Made by a program: the position numbers and the translations under genes. Source: Tateyamaria sp. syn59 (GTDB taxonomy: Bacteria; Pseudomonadota; Alphaproteobacteria; Rhodobacterales; Rhodobacteraceae). From it: 64,000 nucleotides of DNA. Location of the stretch: NCBI RefSeq assembly GCF_007995245.1, contig NZ_VCBA01000001.1:124001-188000 (forward strand), given 5' to 3'. This document shows positions 52,854 to 63,277 of the stretch, one piece after another. Numbering within the stretch: position 1 is the stretch's first letter; every line of letters begins with the position of its first letter. The notes under the pieces are model-generated. The model was not told where the DNA came from, made no database searches, and saw nothing but the letters and a program-made list of their open reading frames with translations.

Positions 52854-52978
52854 CGGACCGTCTCGGACCGTCTCCGGGGGTGGCTTTCAGGTTCGAACGG
52901 GCAGAGCCGCAGACCGTCTTGGGCACAGCCTCAAAACTGAGCCTGGGTCGAAGGGGGCAGCGCCTGTGATCGCGCTGT

Positions 52979-54244
52979 TCAGTCCAGCGCCCGCCACCCG
53001 ATGTCGCGTCGGCAGAAGCCGCCCGGGAAGTCGATGGCGTCCACCATGGCGTAGGCTGCATCCGCGGCCGCACGCAGGGATGGCCCCCGCGCCGTCGCGT
53101 TCAGAACTCGGCCACCGGACGCGGTGATCTTGCCGTCTTGCGCGGTCGTGCCTGCGTGGAACACCATCTGGCTGCTCGTCTCGGGCAGGGCGTCGAGCCC
53201 GCCGATCACCGCCCCTTTGTCGTAGCTGCCGGGATAGCCGTCTGCTGCCATGACCACCGTGATCGCGTGATCATCCGCCCAGTTCACCTGCGCCGTGTTC
53301 AGCCGCCCCTCTGCAGCCGCGTGCATCAGATCCAGCGCCTGCGCGCCCAGCCGCATCATCAGCACCTGGCACTCCGGATCGCCAAAGCGCACGTTGTATT
53401 CCACCAGCCGCGGGGCGCCGTCCTGGATCATCAACCCGGCATAGAGCACGCCCTGGTACGGCATCCCACGTGCGGCCATCTCGGCCATGGTCGGGCGGAT
53501 GATCTCTGACAATGCGCGCTCGGCAACCGTATCCGTCAGGACCGGAGCAGGGGTGTAGGCCCCCATGCCGCCCGTGTTGGGGCCGGTATCGCCTTCGCCC
53601 ACGCGCTTGTGATCCTGCGCCGTGCCGATAGGCAGCACCTCGGTCCCGTCGCACAGCACAAAGAAGGACGCCTCCTCGCCCTCCATGAACTCTTCGATGA
53701 CAACCTCGGCCCCCGCGCCACCAAAGGCACCGCCGAACATGTCGTCGATGGCGGCATGGGCGTCGGCGACGGTCTCGGCGATGATCACACCTTTGCCGGC
53801 GGCCAACCCGTCCGCTTTGACGACAATGGGCGCACCCTGCGCGCTGACATACGCCTTGGCTGCGTTGGCTTCCGTGAAATGCCCATACGCCGCCGTCGGC
53901 GCACCTGCCACGTCGCACACGGACTTGGTAAAAGCCTTCGACGCCTCCAACTGGGCCGCCGCTTGGCTGGGACCAAAGACCAGCACACCCGCATCGCGCA
54001 ACCGATCCGCCACACCCGCGGCCAATGGCGCTTCGGGCCCAACGATGACGAAATCAATGCTCTCGGCCTCTGCAAAGCCCACCACGGCCCCGCCATCCTC
54101 GATGTCCAAGGCGGCACATTCCGCAATCGCAGCGATCCCCGCATTGCCGGGTGCGACCACCAACCGGTCGCATTTGGGGTTCTGCAACACCGCCCAGGCC
54201 AAGCTGTGCTCGCGGCCGCCGCCACCCAAAATCAGAATGTTCAT
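52979..54244 (-). CDS. purD: phosphoribosylamine-glycine ligase
   Basis: The 421-residue ATP-grasp enzyme makes glycinamide ribonucleotide in purine synthesis. It starts M-N-I-L-I-L-G-G-G-G-R-E-H-S-L-A-W at 1-17, has the ATP-grasp loop K-A-D-G-L-A-A-G-K-G near 142-151, metal ligands in V-E-Y-N-V-R-F-G-D-P-E near 285-295 and N-T-G-G-M-G near 240. AAGGAG lies six bases upstream of the ATG at 54244; the longer frame to 54427 crosses the divergent xseA start region. It diverges from xseA. Confidence 0.96.
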   Translation of the reverse strand: MNILILGGGGREHSLAWAVLQNPKCDRLVVAPGNAGIAAIAECAALDIEDGGAVVGFAEAESIDFVIVGPEAPLAAGVADRLRDAGVLVFGPSQAAAQLEASKAFTKSVCDVAGAPTAAYGHFTEANAAKAYVSAQGAPIVVKADGLAAGKGVIIAETVADAHAAIDDMFGGAFGGAGAEVVIEEFMEGEEASFFVLCDGTEVLPIGTAQDHKRVGEGDTGPNTGGMGAYTPAPVLTDTVAERALSEIIRPTMAEMAARGMPYQGVLYAGLMIQDGAPRLVEYNVRFGDPECQVLMMRLGAQALDLMHAAAEGRLNTAQVNWADDHAITVVMAADGYPGSYDKGAVIGGLDALPETSSQMVFHAGTTAQDGKITASGGRVLNATARGPSLRAAADAAYAMVDAIDFPGGFCRRDIGWRALD

Positions 54245-54311
54245 CGCTTGCTCCTTGGCCTTTACTGGGGCGCGTTCTAAGCTGGTGGGACCTCCGGCAC
54301 AAGGACAGCCC

Positions 54312-55853
54312 ATGGACCTGATCGACGACCCCGTTCCCGGCTCGAACACGCCCGAATTCTCGGTTTCGGAAATCGCGGGGCGCGTGCGCAAGCTGATCGA
54401 GGGCGAACTGGGCTGGGTCCGGATCAAGGGCGAGGTCGGGCGCGTGGTCCTTGCCCGGTCAGGCCACCTCTATTTCGACCTCAAGGACGACCGGAATGTC
54501 CTGTCCTGCATGACGTGGAAAGGGCAGGTGCCGGGCCTCGGCACCATGCCCGAGGAAGGGATGGAGGTCGTGGCCGAGGGGCGCATGACCGCCTCGGGCT
54601 TCCAGTCGAAATTCTCGCTCAACGCCGAACGGATCGCCATCGCGGGGCAGGGGGCGCTTATGGCGCTTCTGGAAAAACGCAAGAAAGCGCTCGCGGCCGA
54701 GGGGCTCTTTGACGATGCCCGCAAACGGCCGCTGCCCTATCTGTCCGAGGTGATCGGCGTGGTCACGTCCCTACAGGGCGTCGTAATCCGCGACATCCTG
54801 CACCGCCTGCGCGACCGCTTTCCCCGTAAGGTATTGATCTGGCCGGTCGCGGTTCAGGGAGCAAATTGCGCCCCCGAGGTCGTGCGCGCGATCCAAGGTT
54901 TCAATGCACTTACACCCGGCGGCGCACTGCCGCGCCCCGACCTGCTGATCGTCGCCCGCGGTGGCGGCTCGGTCGAAGACCTTTGGGGCTTTAACGAAGA
55001 AATCGTGGCACGCGCCGCCGCTGCCTCCGACATCCCGCTGATCTCGGCCGTGGGCCACGAAACGGACACCACGCTGATCGACTTCGTGTCAGACCGCCGC
55101 GCGCCAACGCCCACGGCAGCAGCGGAAATTGCGGTGCCCGTGCGCCACGAATTGCTGGCCTGGGTCGAACAGGCAGGCGCGCGCATGACCGGTGCGGTCA
55201 GCGGCGCCATGCAACGGCGCGAACAGCGCCTGCGCGACCTCGCCCGCGCATTGCCCCGCGCCGACGCGCTGGTCGAAGGGCCGCGCCAGCGGCTCGACGT
55301 GATTGGCGGACAGCTTGGCCCGGCCCTGATTGCAGGGGTACAGCGGCGCAAGGTGCGCCTGTCGGACGTATCGGGCAGCCTGCGCCCGGTCACATTGCAG
55401 CGCAGTATTGAAGCCGAAAAACGGAGGCTACAGGCCCTCTCGGCCCGGTTGGAACCCGCACTCGCCCGCGTGGCGGCAGCGAAACGCGAGCGGTTCGAAA
55501 CCCGCGCCACCCGTCTGACACCCGCCCGGATCGCACAGGATGCGGCGCGCAAATCCGAACGCCTGCAAGATGTCACAACGCGCCTGCAGGCGGCGGGCCA
55601 GCGACAGGTCGATGGCCTGCAACGCAAGCTCGACGCCATGGACCGCCTGCGCGAAACCCTCAGCTACAAGGCGACGCTCGCGCGCGGCTATGCCGTGGTG
55701 CGCGGCGGGGGCGAGGTGCTGACGACCAAAGCGCAGGCCGAACAGGCCAGCGGGCTTGAGATTGAATTCGCCGACGGGCGGCTCAAACTGGGCGGCGGCA
55801 AGACGGCTGTGAAAAAGGCAGCCAAAACCCCCGAACAGGGATCGCTGTTCTAG
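54312..55853 (+). CDS. xseA: exodeoxyribonuclease VII large subunit
   Basis: This 513-residue protein begins in the OB-fold domain (E-F-S-V-S-E-I-A-G-R-V-R near 14-25, then W-V-R-I-K-G-E-V). A catalytic domain carries R-G-G-G-S-V-E-D-L-W near 223-232 and G-H-E-T-D-T-T-L near 250-257, and a long coiled-coil region of Arg-rich helices at about 290-440 binds XseB subunits. The last 60 residues are Lys-rich. ATG at 54312 is close to AAGGAC and is preferred over the much longer upstream frame that is antisense to purD. No xseB gene is visible. Confidence 0.95.
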   Translation: MDLIDDPVPGSNTPEFSVSEIAGRVRKLIEGELGWVRIKGEVGRVVLARSGHLYFDLKDDRNVLSCMTWKGQVPGLGTMPEEGMEVVAEGRMTASGFQSKFSLNAERIAIAGQGALMALLEKRKKALAAEGLFDDARKRPLPYLSEVIGVVTSLQGVVIRDILHRLRDRFPRKVLIWPVAVQGANCAPEVVRAIQGFNALTPGGALPRPDLLIVARGGGSVEDLWGFNEEIVARAAAASDIPLISAVGHETDTTLIDFVSDRRAPTPTAAAEIAVPVRHELLAWVEQAGARMTGAVSGAMQRREQRLRDLARALPRADALVEGPRQRLDVIGGQLGPALIAGVQRRKVRLSDVSGSLRPVTLQRSIEAEKRRLQALSARLEPALARVAAAKRERFETRATRLTPARIAQDAARKSERLQDVTTRLQAAGQRQVDGLQRKLDAMDRLRETLSYKATLARGYAVVRGGGEVLTTKAQAEQASGLEIEFADGRLKLGGGKTAVKKAAKTPEQGSLF

Positions 55854-55900
55854 GGCGCATCAGGATGCGCCTTACGGGTAAGGCGGATCTCGATCCGCCT
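55854..55900. terminator. tandem hairpins between xseA and the opposing gene
   Basis: Two compact inverted repeats follow the xseA stop: GGCGCATC-AG-GATGCGCC (55854-55871) and AGGCGGATC-TC-GATCCGCCT (55881-55900). The second ends at the opposing gene's stop. Loops of two bases and absent T-runs make this a likely bidirectional termination or mRNA-stabilising element rather than a textbook terminator. Confidence 0.6.
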
Positions 55901-56295
55901 CAGACCCCGATCTTGGGACCGTGACAGATCATTTCCTCGCCCAGATCCTGCGCCTCGTACAACTCCGTGCTCGCCGGATCGTTGGCAAAGGTCGCGATCA
56001 ACCCGCGCGGGCCTTTTTCAAAGGTCCAGCATTGCGGATCGGGCCGATCCTCGTAGACGAAACAGATCAGTTCGCCCTCCGGATACCAGCGCCCCTCCTT
56101 GCAGTCCCCATCCAGGAACGACCACGTCACGCGCCGGTTTTCGTGATAGATTTCAGCGCCATAGGCTTCGCCTGCGCGTCCGAAATACAGCGTCTTGCCA
56201 GTGACATAGGCCTCGAACTCGGCGGCACTCATGGGCTCCGACGACACAGCGCTGGCGCAAAGGGCGAAGGCGGCGATCAACATGCGAAAGAACAT
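55900..56295 (-). CDS. small secreted protein with paired cysteines, paralogue of the gene at 52335
   Basis: The 131-residue precursor has a signal peptide (about 1-18, cleavage S-S-E). The mature part carries G-D-C-K near 64, E-L-I-C-F-V-Y-E-D-R near 74-83, Q-C-W-T-F near 87-91 and a C-terminal E-M-I-C-H-G, suggesting two disulfides. The E/Q-x-I/V-C-F-x-Y and C-W pattern is shared with the protein from 52335. These flank purD/xseA but are not adjacent. Function unknown. Confidence 0.65.
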   Translation of the reverse strand: MFFRMLIAAFALCASAVSSEPMSAAEFEAYVTGKTLYFGRAGEAYGAEIYHENRRVTWSFLDGDCKEGRWYPEGELICFVYEDRPDPQCWTFEKGPRGLIATFANDPASTELYEAQDLGEEMICHGPKIGV

Positions 56296-56335
56296 GCGCG
56301 CACTCTGCCAGAGGGCGCGCGCGCCCGCCAGTGCC

Positions 56336-57373
56336 TCAGGCTAGTTCCGGCATCAACTCGCCTTGAGGTCCGGCATCGGTCCAGCGATCGACCCGTTTGT
56401 CCATCACACGCCGCCAGAGCGGCGGCACCAGCGCCAGCACCGCCATCACAGGCAGGGAATGGGGCAGCATCGGCATCCGGTCTGCATCCAGATCAAGCTG
56501 GGGAAAGGCCGTGGCAGGGCGCGCATGATGCGCCGAATGGCGCGGTGCGTTCAGCATCATGGCCGCCGAATACCAGTGCGGCGCGTTCCACGAATGGGCC
56601 GGACCCATCGGCTCCCGCCGCCCATCGGGCAGGGTTTTCCGCACCAAACCATAATGTTGCACGTAATCCGACAGCATAAGCTGCGCCTGCGCATAAAGGC
56701 TGATCAGGATCAGCCCGATCAGCCCCGGCACCCCTCCAATCAGCAGGGCGACACCCAGGCTCGCTACCGCACCAACGCCATAGAACAGGTAAGGCAGCGG
56801 CACGGCGACACCCCCGTGCCGCTGCCGTTCCGCCCTTAGCCCGGCGCGAAAACTGCCACTCCAGGTGCGCGGCAGATAGGCCCAGAACCCTTCACCCCGC
56901 CGTGCCGTGGCCGGGTCCTTCTCGGTCGCTACGTGGATGTGGTGCACCAGCCGGTGCGCGCTGGTGTGATGGCCAAATAGGATCGAACTGTAGCACGCCG
57001 CCCCCAGCCGAAATGCCCAGTGGTCGGCCCTGTGGATCAACTCATGCGCATTAGAATTGGACACTTGTCCAAAGAACAGACCCGCCGCGATAACGATCAA
57101 CCCCTTGTCGTGCAACGGAAAATCCGCCCCCATCGCCGACACGCTCAGGCCCAGCAGCACAAAGTGGGCAAGCCCCAAAACCTCCGACAACCGATGCCCC
57201 TTCGCGTCCGTCCCCCCAGCCCGCACCGGCAGCTTGTCGAGAAAGAACACCACCACCGTGATCACAAGCACCGCAACGCCGGGCCATGGCCCGCCAAACA
57301 GGCACGCCGCCGCCAGGCAAAAGCCCGGCAAAAGGCTCGCAATCGCAAAAGGCACCAGCGGTGGCAGGGTCAC
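56336..57373 (-). CDS. AlkB-like membrane di-iron oxygenase (alkane hydroxylase-related)
   Basis: The 345-residue membrane protein carries the histidine boxes of AlkB-type enzymes in order: H-E-L-I-H near 113, H-H-T-S-A-H-R-L-V-H-H-I-H-V-A-T near 138-153, Y-V-Q-H-Y-G-L-V-R near 237-245 and R-H-S-A-H-H-A-R near 284-291. Six hydrophobic helices surround them. The last box (alkane hydroxylases usually read L-Q-R-H-S-D-H-H) shows A/P substitutions (N-A-P-R-H-S-A-H-H), and the protein is shorter than typical AlkB (about 400). A rubredoxin partner is not seen nearby. Substrate may be an alkane, fatty acid or terpenoid. Confidence 0.83.
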   Translation of the reverse strand: MTLPPLVPFAIASLLPGFCLAAACLFGGPWPGVAVLVITVVVFFLDKLPVRAGGTDAKGHRLSEVLGLAHFVLLGLSVSAMGADFPLHDKGLIVIAAGLFFGQVSNSNAHELIHRADHWAFRLGAACYSSILFGHHTSAHRLVHHIHVATEKDPATARRGEGFWAYLPRTWSGSFRAGLRAERQRHGGVAVPLPYLFYGVGAVASLGVALLIGGVPGLIGLILISLYAQAQLMLSDYVQHYGLVRKTLPDGRREPMGPAHSWNAPHWYSAAMMLNAPRHSAHHARPATAFPQLDLDADRMPMLPHSLPVMAVLALVPPLWRRVMDKRVDRWTDAGPQGELMPELA

Positions 57374-57578
57374 AGAATCGCTCCGGTTTCAGCCCACGCG
57401 GCCTCCGACACCGCGCTGGCGGGGGAGGCTAACGCCAATTTGCTGCCAAAGCGTGACCGATTGGCGGCGACATGGTGACGATAGGCGCGTCGATTGGATC
57501 GCAGGGCGTCGCTTTTGGGCTGAACGCGCCCGAAGGGCGCTGATATTCTGCGCGCAACACGCAGGCAGGAGAGGTGCA

Positions 57579-59273
57579 ATGGCACTCGATCAATCGACCA
57601 ACGGAAAAGGCGTCTGGAAATCCGGCAAGGGCAAGGGCCGCGTCCGCCCCAAAGGCCGCGCGCTCGAAGATCAAGCCTGGGACGAGGTCCGCGCGCTCCT
57701 CGGCGACCAACCCCGCCGCCGCGACCTGCTGATCGAGTTCCTGCACCTGATCCAGGACACCTACGACCACCTCTCCGCCGCCCACCTGCGCGCACTCGCC
57801 GAAGAAATGCGCCTGTCGATGGCCGAGGTCTACGAGGTCGCCACCTTCTACGCCCATTTCGACGTGGTAAAAGAAGGCGAGACGCCACCCCCAGCCCTCA
57901 CAATCCGCGTCTGCGACTCGCTCAGCTGCGAACTCGCAGGCGCCCAACAACTCAAAGCCGCCCTCGAAGACGGCCTCGACCCCACCCAAGTCCGCGTCCT
58001 CCGCGCCCCCTGCATGGGCCGCTGCGACACCGCCCCCACGCTCGAACTCGGCCACAACCACATCGACCACGCCACGGTCGAAAAGGTCCAAGCCGCCATC
58101 GCCGCCGACGACACCCACGCCCACATCCCCGCCTACGAACCCCTCGACGCCTACATGGCGCAGGGCGGCTACGACGCACTCAAATCCCTCCGCGCAAACG
58201 GCAACTGGGAAGACGTCCAAGCCAAAATCAAGGAAAGCGGCCTCCGGGGCCTCGGCGGCGCAGGCTTCCCCTCCGGCACCAAATGGGGCTTCGTCCGCGC
58301 CAATGCAGGCCCCCGCTACCTCGCCGTCAACGGGGACGAGGGCGAACCGGGCACATTCAAAGACCGCTACTACCTCGAACGCACGCCGCACCTCTTCCTT
58401 GAGGGCATGCTCATCGCCGCCTGGGCGGTCGAGGCCGACACCTGCTTCATTTACATGCGCGACGAATACCCCGCCGTCCTCAAAATCCTCGCCGATGAGA
58501 TCCAAAGGATCGAAGAGGCCGGCCTCGCCCCCAAAGGTTACATAGACCTCCGCCGCGGCGCAGGCGCCTATATCTGCGGCGAAGAATCCGCCATGATCGA
58601 GTCGATCGAAGGCAAACGCGGCCTCCCACGCCACCGGCCCCCATACGTGGCGCAGGTCGGCATCTTCAACCAGCCCACACTGGTCCATAACGTCGAAACG
58701 CTGCACTGGATCGCGCGGATCTGCCGCGAAGGGCCAGAGGTCCTGAACAGCACCGAGAAAAACGGGCGCACCGGCCTACGCAGCTACTCCGTCTCGGGCC
58801 GCGTCGCCAATCCGGGCGTCTACCTGCTGCCCGCAGGGTCAACAATCACCGACATCATCGAGGCCGCAGGGGGCATGGCTGACGGCCACGTGTTCAAAGC
58901 CTACCAGCCGGGCGGTCCATCCTCGGGCCTGCTCCCGGCCTCCATGAACGACATCCCTCTCGACTTCGACACCCTGCAACCGCACGGCACGTTCATCGGC
59001 TCGGCCGCCGTGGTCGTGCTGTCAGACCACGACCGCGCCCGCGACGCCGCCCTCAACATGCTGAAATTCTTCGAAGATGAAAGCTGCGGCCAATGCACTC
59101 CGTGCCGGGTGGGCTGCGAAAAGGCGGTCAAGCTGATGCAGGCGGACACATGGGATCAGGACCTGCTGGGCGAGCTCTGCACCGCCATGACCGATGCCTC
59201 CATCTGCGGTCTGGGGCAGGCGGCCCCGAACCCGATCAAGCTGACGATCCAGCACTTCGCAGACGAAATCTAA
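57579..59273 (+). CDS. fused NuoE-NuoF-type NADH-binding subunit (formate dehydrogenase-like)
   Basis: The 564-residue protein joins a NuoE-type [2Fe-2S] domain (Cys112, Cys117, Cys145, Cys149: C-x4-C and C-x3-C) to a NuoF-type domain. The latter has the FMN/NADH loop G-L-G-G-A-G-F-P-S-G-T-K near 223-234, N-G-D-E-G-E-P-G-T-F-K near 255-265, G-A-Y-I-C-G-E-E near 335 and the [4Fe-4S] motif C-G-Q-C-T-P-C near 506 with a last Cys near 546. This organisation matches the diaphorase (FdsG-FdsB-like) part of NAD-dependent formate dehydrogenases rather than complex I, whose subunits are separate. AGGAGAGG precedes the ATG at 57579. No FdsA-like molybdenum subunit or FdhD lies next to it, which is unusual. 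Confidence 0.9.
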   Translation: MALDQSTNGKGVWKSGKGKGRVRPKGRALEDQAWDEVRALLGDQPRRRDLLIEFLHLIQDTYDHLSAAHLRALAEEMRLSMAEVYEVATFYAHFDVVKEGETPPPALTIRVCDSLSCELAGAQQLKAALEDGLDPTQVRVLRAPCMGRCDTAPTLELGHNHIDHATVEKVQAAIAADDTHAHIPAYEPLDAYMAQGGYDALKSLRANGNWEDVQAKIKESGLRGLGGAGFPSGTKWGFVRANAGPRYLAVNGDEGEPGTFKDRYYLERTPHLFLEGMLIAAWAVEADTCFIYMRDEYPAVLKILADEIQRIEEAGLAPKGYIDLRRGAGAYICGEESAMIESIEGKRGLPRHRPPYVAQVGIFNQPTLVHNVETLHWIARICREGPEVLNSTEKNGRTGLRSYSVSGRVANPGVYLLPAGSTITDIIEAAGGMADGHVFKAYQPGGPSSGLLPASMNDIPLDFDTLQPHGTFIGSAAVVVLSDHDRARDAALNMLKFFEDESCGQCTPCRVGCEKAVKLMQADTWDQDLLGELCTAMTDASICGLGQAAPNPIKLTIQHFADEI

Positions 59274-59292
59274 AGACCTAACAGGTCCGGTG

Positions 59293-60195
59293 CTACCAAT
59301 TCTTGTAAACGGCGCAGGGACACCCCTGCGCCCGCACATCCTGACAAATCTTCGACACGGCACCACGGTCATTCCCCGACACACGGGCCATGTGATATCC
59401 GGGCCGCCCCTGCACCCGGTTCTTCACAAACACGATGTCGACCTTCGCATCGCCTAGCGCGCGACAGGACCGCGCCACCGCCTGCGCCTTGCGCTCCGCC
59501 GCCGCCTTGGTCGCACCAAACCCGATCTGCGCGCCCCACTTCGGGAGCGTAGGTTTGCCCGGTATCCCCTTGATCTTGCTCACCTTCCGGCTGCGCGCCA
59601 TGGCAAGGCACGCGGGCATGAACGGCTTGCCCGTCTCCAGCGCAAAACCATGGGTGTCAGGCGGCGCATCCCGCCACTCCTCCGCCGTCAGGCCGGTGAT
59701 GATCTGGACATAGTTGACGGTCTCCCGCGCCAGCCCGCCGCCTTCCATGAACCCGTCAGCCCGCCGCTCGCCGCCGTTATAGGCCACCGCCGCCAACCCC
59801 GCATTGCCATAGCGGCGCTGCAACTCGGCCAGATACTGCGCCGACCGCTCCATCGCCTCTGCCGGATTGTAACTGTCTGAAAAACCGCGCAGTTTCGCCG
59901 TCCCCGGCATAAACTGCGCAATCCCCTGCGCGCCCGCAGGGCTCAGCGCATTGGCATCAAACCTGCTCTCCTGCCACAAGAGCCGCGCAAAGAACCCGGC
60001 ATCCAGCAGATGCCTGCGGCTCGCATCCTCGATATGCTGGCAGATATCAAACGCCGCATGTTCGGGCCGGATACAGGCCACAGGTCCCAGCGATCCGTCC
60101 GAACACAGCGTACCCGGTGACCGCGCCGCCACCGGCATCGGCAGGGCCGTCGCCACAAACAGCAGCAGAACCGCCCAGAACTCATACCTTTTCAT
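59293..60195 (-). CDS. lytic murein transglycosylase (SLT type)
   Basis: The 300-residue precursor has a signal peptide (1-24, A-R-S after cleavage). The SLT domain spans about 60-190, with the catalytic Glu in L-L-W-Q-E-S-R-F-D near 77-85, [13 protein letters not shown] near 92-104 and A-V-A-Y-N-G-G near 137-143. It cleaves peptidoglycan glycosidic bonds. The C-terminal region (about 215-300) resembles an SPOR-like fold ([10 protein letters not shown], then R-V-Q-G-R-P-G-Y-H) that could recognise denuded glycan. It converges on the NuoE-NuoF gene. Confidence 0.88.
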   Translation of the reverse strand: MKRYEFWAVLLLFVATALPMPVAARSPGTLCSDGSLGPVACIRPEHAAFDICQHIEDASRRHLLDAGFFARLLWQESRFDANALSPAGAQGIAQFMPGTAKLRGFSDSYNPAEAMERSAQYLAELQRRYGNAGLAAVAYNGGERRADGFMEGGGLARETVNYVQIITGLTAEEWRDAPPDTHGFALETGKPFMPACLAMARSRKVSKIKGIPGKPTLPKWGAQIGFGATKAAAERKAQAVARSCRALGDAKVDIVFVKNRVQGRPGYHMARVSGNDRGAVSKICQDVRAQGCPCAVYKNW

Positions 60196-60243
60196 GCCAG
60201 CGCGCTCGTATTAGGTGAGGGTCAGGTCAAGTATCGGGGCATC

Positions 60244-61689
<1,446 letters not shown>

Positions 61690-61740
61690 GTCAGCAAAAT
61701 CAATGATTTGCAAAATGTCCTACGCTGGGACACCCTAGAT

Positions 61741-62643
61741 ATGACCGACTGGCTCGCAAGCATCGAAGGCACCGAAACGGGCCACACGGTAGCCCTTTAT
61801 CTCGCCATTTCCGCGGCCTTCCTCCACGCCGTTTTCGGCGCCCTCCAAAAGGGCCGGCACGATCCGTGGCTGACCCGCGGCGCCATCGACGCCTCCTACG
61901 GCCTCATGGCCGCCCCCTTTGCCCTGTTCGTGGTGCCCTGGCCCGAACCCCACATGTGGCCCATCTTTGGCGTCGTTTTCCTGATCCACGTGGCCTACAA
62001 AGTCCTGCAGGCTTGGGCCTACACCAAGGGCGATTTCACCGTCGTCTACCCCGTGGTCCGCGGCACCGGCCCCCTTTTCACAGTCATCGGCGCCTACCTC
62101 CTCTTCTCCGAAACCTTCACGATCATCCAATGGCTCGGAGTGGGAGTCCTCCTAGCCGGAATCTACGGCCTCGCCCTTTACAACCTCCGCCACCTCGAAA
62201 CCAACCGCGACACGCTGCCGATGGCCCTCGGCCTCGCCGTGATCACGGGGCTTTTCGTCGCCCTCTACACCACCTATGACGCCTATGGGATCCGGGCGAC
62301 CGAGAATCCTTTCACCTTCCTCGCGTGGTTTTTCATGATCGACGGCATCTTCATGCCGCCCGTCGCTTACATGCGCTGGAAACGGATGAAGAACCCACCC
62401 GCATTGCCGCCGCTGATGCTCAAAGGCGTGATCGGCGGCATCGTTGCCTTCCTTTCCTTCGGCTCCATTATGATGGCGACCCGGCTGGACAAGGTGGGGG
62501 AGGCGGCGGTGCTGCGGGAAACATCCACCGTATTTGCCGCAATCATCGGTTGGCTGGTGCTGAAAGAAACGGTAGGACCGCGCAGAATTGCCCTGATGGC
62601 GCTGATCGCCGCTGGGGCTGTGATCGTCGAGATGGGCGGGTAA
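61741..62643 (+). CDS. EamA-family (DMT) membrane transporter
   Basis: This 300-residue permease has ten hydrophobic segments forming two EamA repeats; typical positions include G-A-L-Q-K-G near 33, V-V-R-G-T-G-P-L near 109 and a second-repeat V-G-E-A-A-V-L-R-E-T near 251-260. The start at 61741 (M-T-D-W-L) is supported by its agreement with the family N-terminus; an upstream ATG at 61708 has no better site. It starts 51 bases after ftsY and 13 bases before yciB, suggesting cotranscription. The substrate is unknown. Confidence 0.83.
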   Translation: MTDWLASIEGTETGHTVALYLAISAAFLHAVFGALQKGRHDPWLTRGAIDASYGLMAAPFALFVVPWPEPHMWPIFGVVFLIHVAYKVLQAWAYTKGDFTVVYPVVRGTGPLFTVIGAYLLFSETFTIIQWLGVGVLLAGIYGLALYNLRHLETNRDTLPMALGLAVITGLFVALYTTYDAYGIRATENPFTFLAWFFMIDGIFMPPVAYMRWKRMKNPPALPPLMLKGVIGGIVAFLSFGSIMMATRLDKVGEAAVLRETSTVFAAIIGWLVLKETVGPRRIALMALIAAGAVIVEMGG

Positions 62644-62656
62644 CAAGAGGCAGAAC

Positions 62657-63277
62657 ATGGCAGAGGCACGCGAGATCAACCCCTTGCTCAAACAGGTGCT
62701 GGAACTGGGCCCGCCCTTGGTCTTTTTCCTCATCTACCTGCGGATCCGCGATGAAACCTATGAATTCGCGGGCACCGAATACTCCGGCTTCATCGTCGCC
62801 ACGCTGATCTTCGTGCCCATCATGCTGACGGCAATGGGTGTCCTCTGGGCGCTGACACGACAGCTGAGCCGGATGCAGGTCTTTACCGCGTTCATGCTGA
62901 TCTTCTTCGGCGCGCTCACGGCGTGGTTCAATGACGAACGGTTCTTCAAAATGAAAACCAGCATCGTCTACGGCTTCTTTGCCGTGCTGCTCGGGATCGG
63001 CCTGCTGCGCGGGCAAAGCTGGCTGGCCTATGTGCTGGCCGACGCTGTGCCCATGCGGCATGAGGGATGGATGATCCTCACCCGCAGACTATGCGCGATG
63101 TTTGCCACGCTCGCGGTTGCGAATGAGATCATTTGGCGCACCATGTCGACCGATACGTGGGTGAAGATCGAAACCTTCGGCTTTCCAATTGCTATGATCG
63201 CCTTCATCTTCCTGCAATTCGCAGCGTTGCAAGAGCACTTGATTTCCGAAGAAGACGACGAAAGCTCCAAGGCCTAG
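62657..63277 (+). CDS. yciB: YciB/IspZ family inner-membrane septation protein
   Basis: The 206-residue protein has five to six hydrophobic helices and the family landmarks L-E-L-G-P-P-L-V-F-F-L near 16-26, A-T-L-I-F-V-P near 48-54, F-G-A-L-T-A-W-F-N-D near 83-92 and N-E-I-I-W-R near 155-160. YciB/IspZ acts in cell envelope and division. Its last four bases overlap the stop of the convergent Popeye-like gene. The acidic C-terminus (E-E-D-D-E-S-S) is longer than in E. coli. Confidence 0.9.
   Translation: MAEAREINPLLKQVLELGPPLVFFLIYLRIRDETYEFAGTEYSGFIVATLIFVPIMLTAMGVLWALTRQLSRMQVFTAFMLIFFGALTAWFNDERFFKMKTSIVYGFFAVLLGIGLLRGQSWLAYVLADAVPMRHEGWMILTRRLCAMFATLAVANEIIWRTMSTDTWVKIETFGFPIAMIAFIFLQFAALQEHLISEEDDESSKA

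Noticed and set aside
52851-52940. 29-codon ATG frame beginning in the dispersed repeat
   Set aside because: There is no conservation evidence or separate ribosome-binding context beyond the repeat, so a gene call is not supported.
57429-58706. Minus-strand frame of 425 codons opposite the NuoE-NuoF fusion
   Set aside because: It is a codon-bias shadow of a gene with intact Fe-S and FMN motifs.
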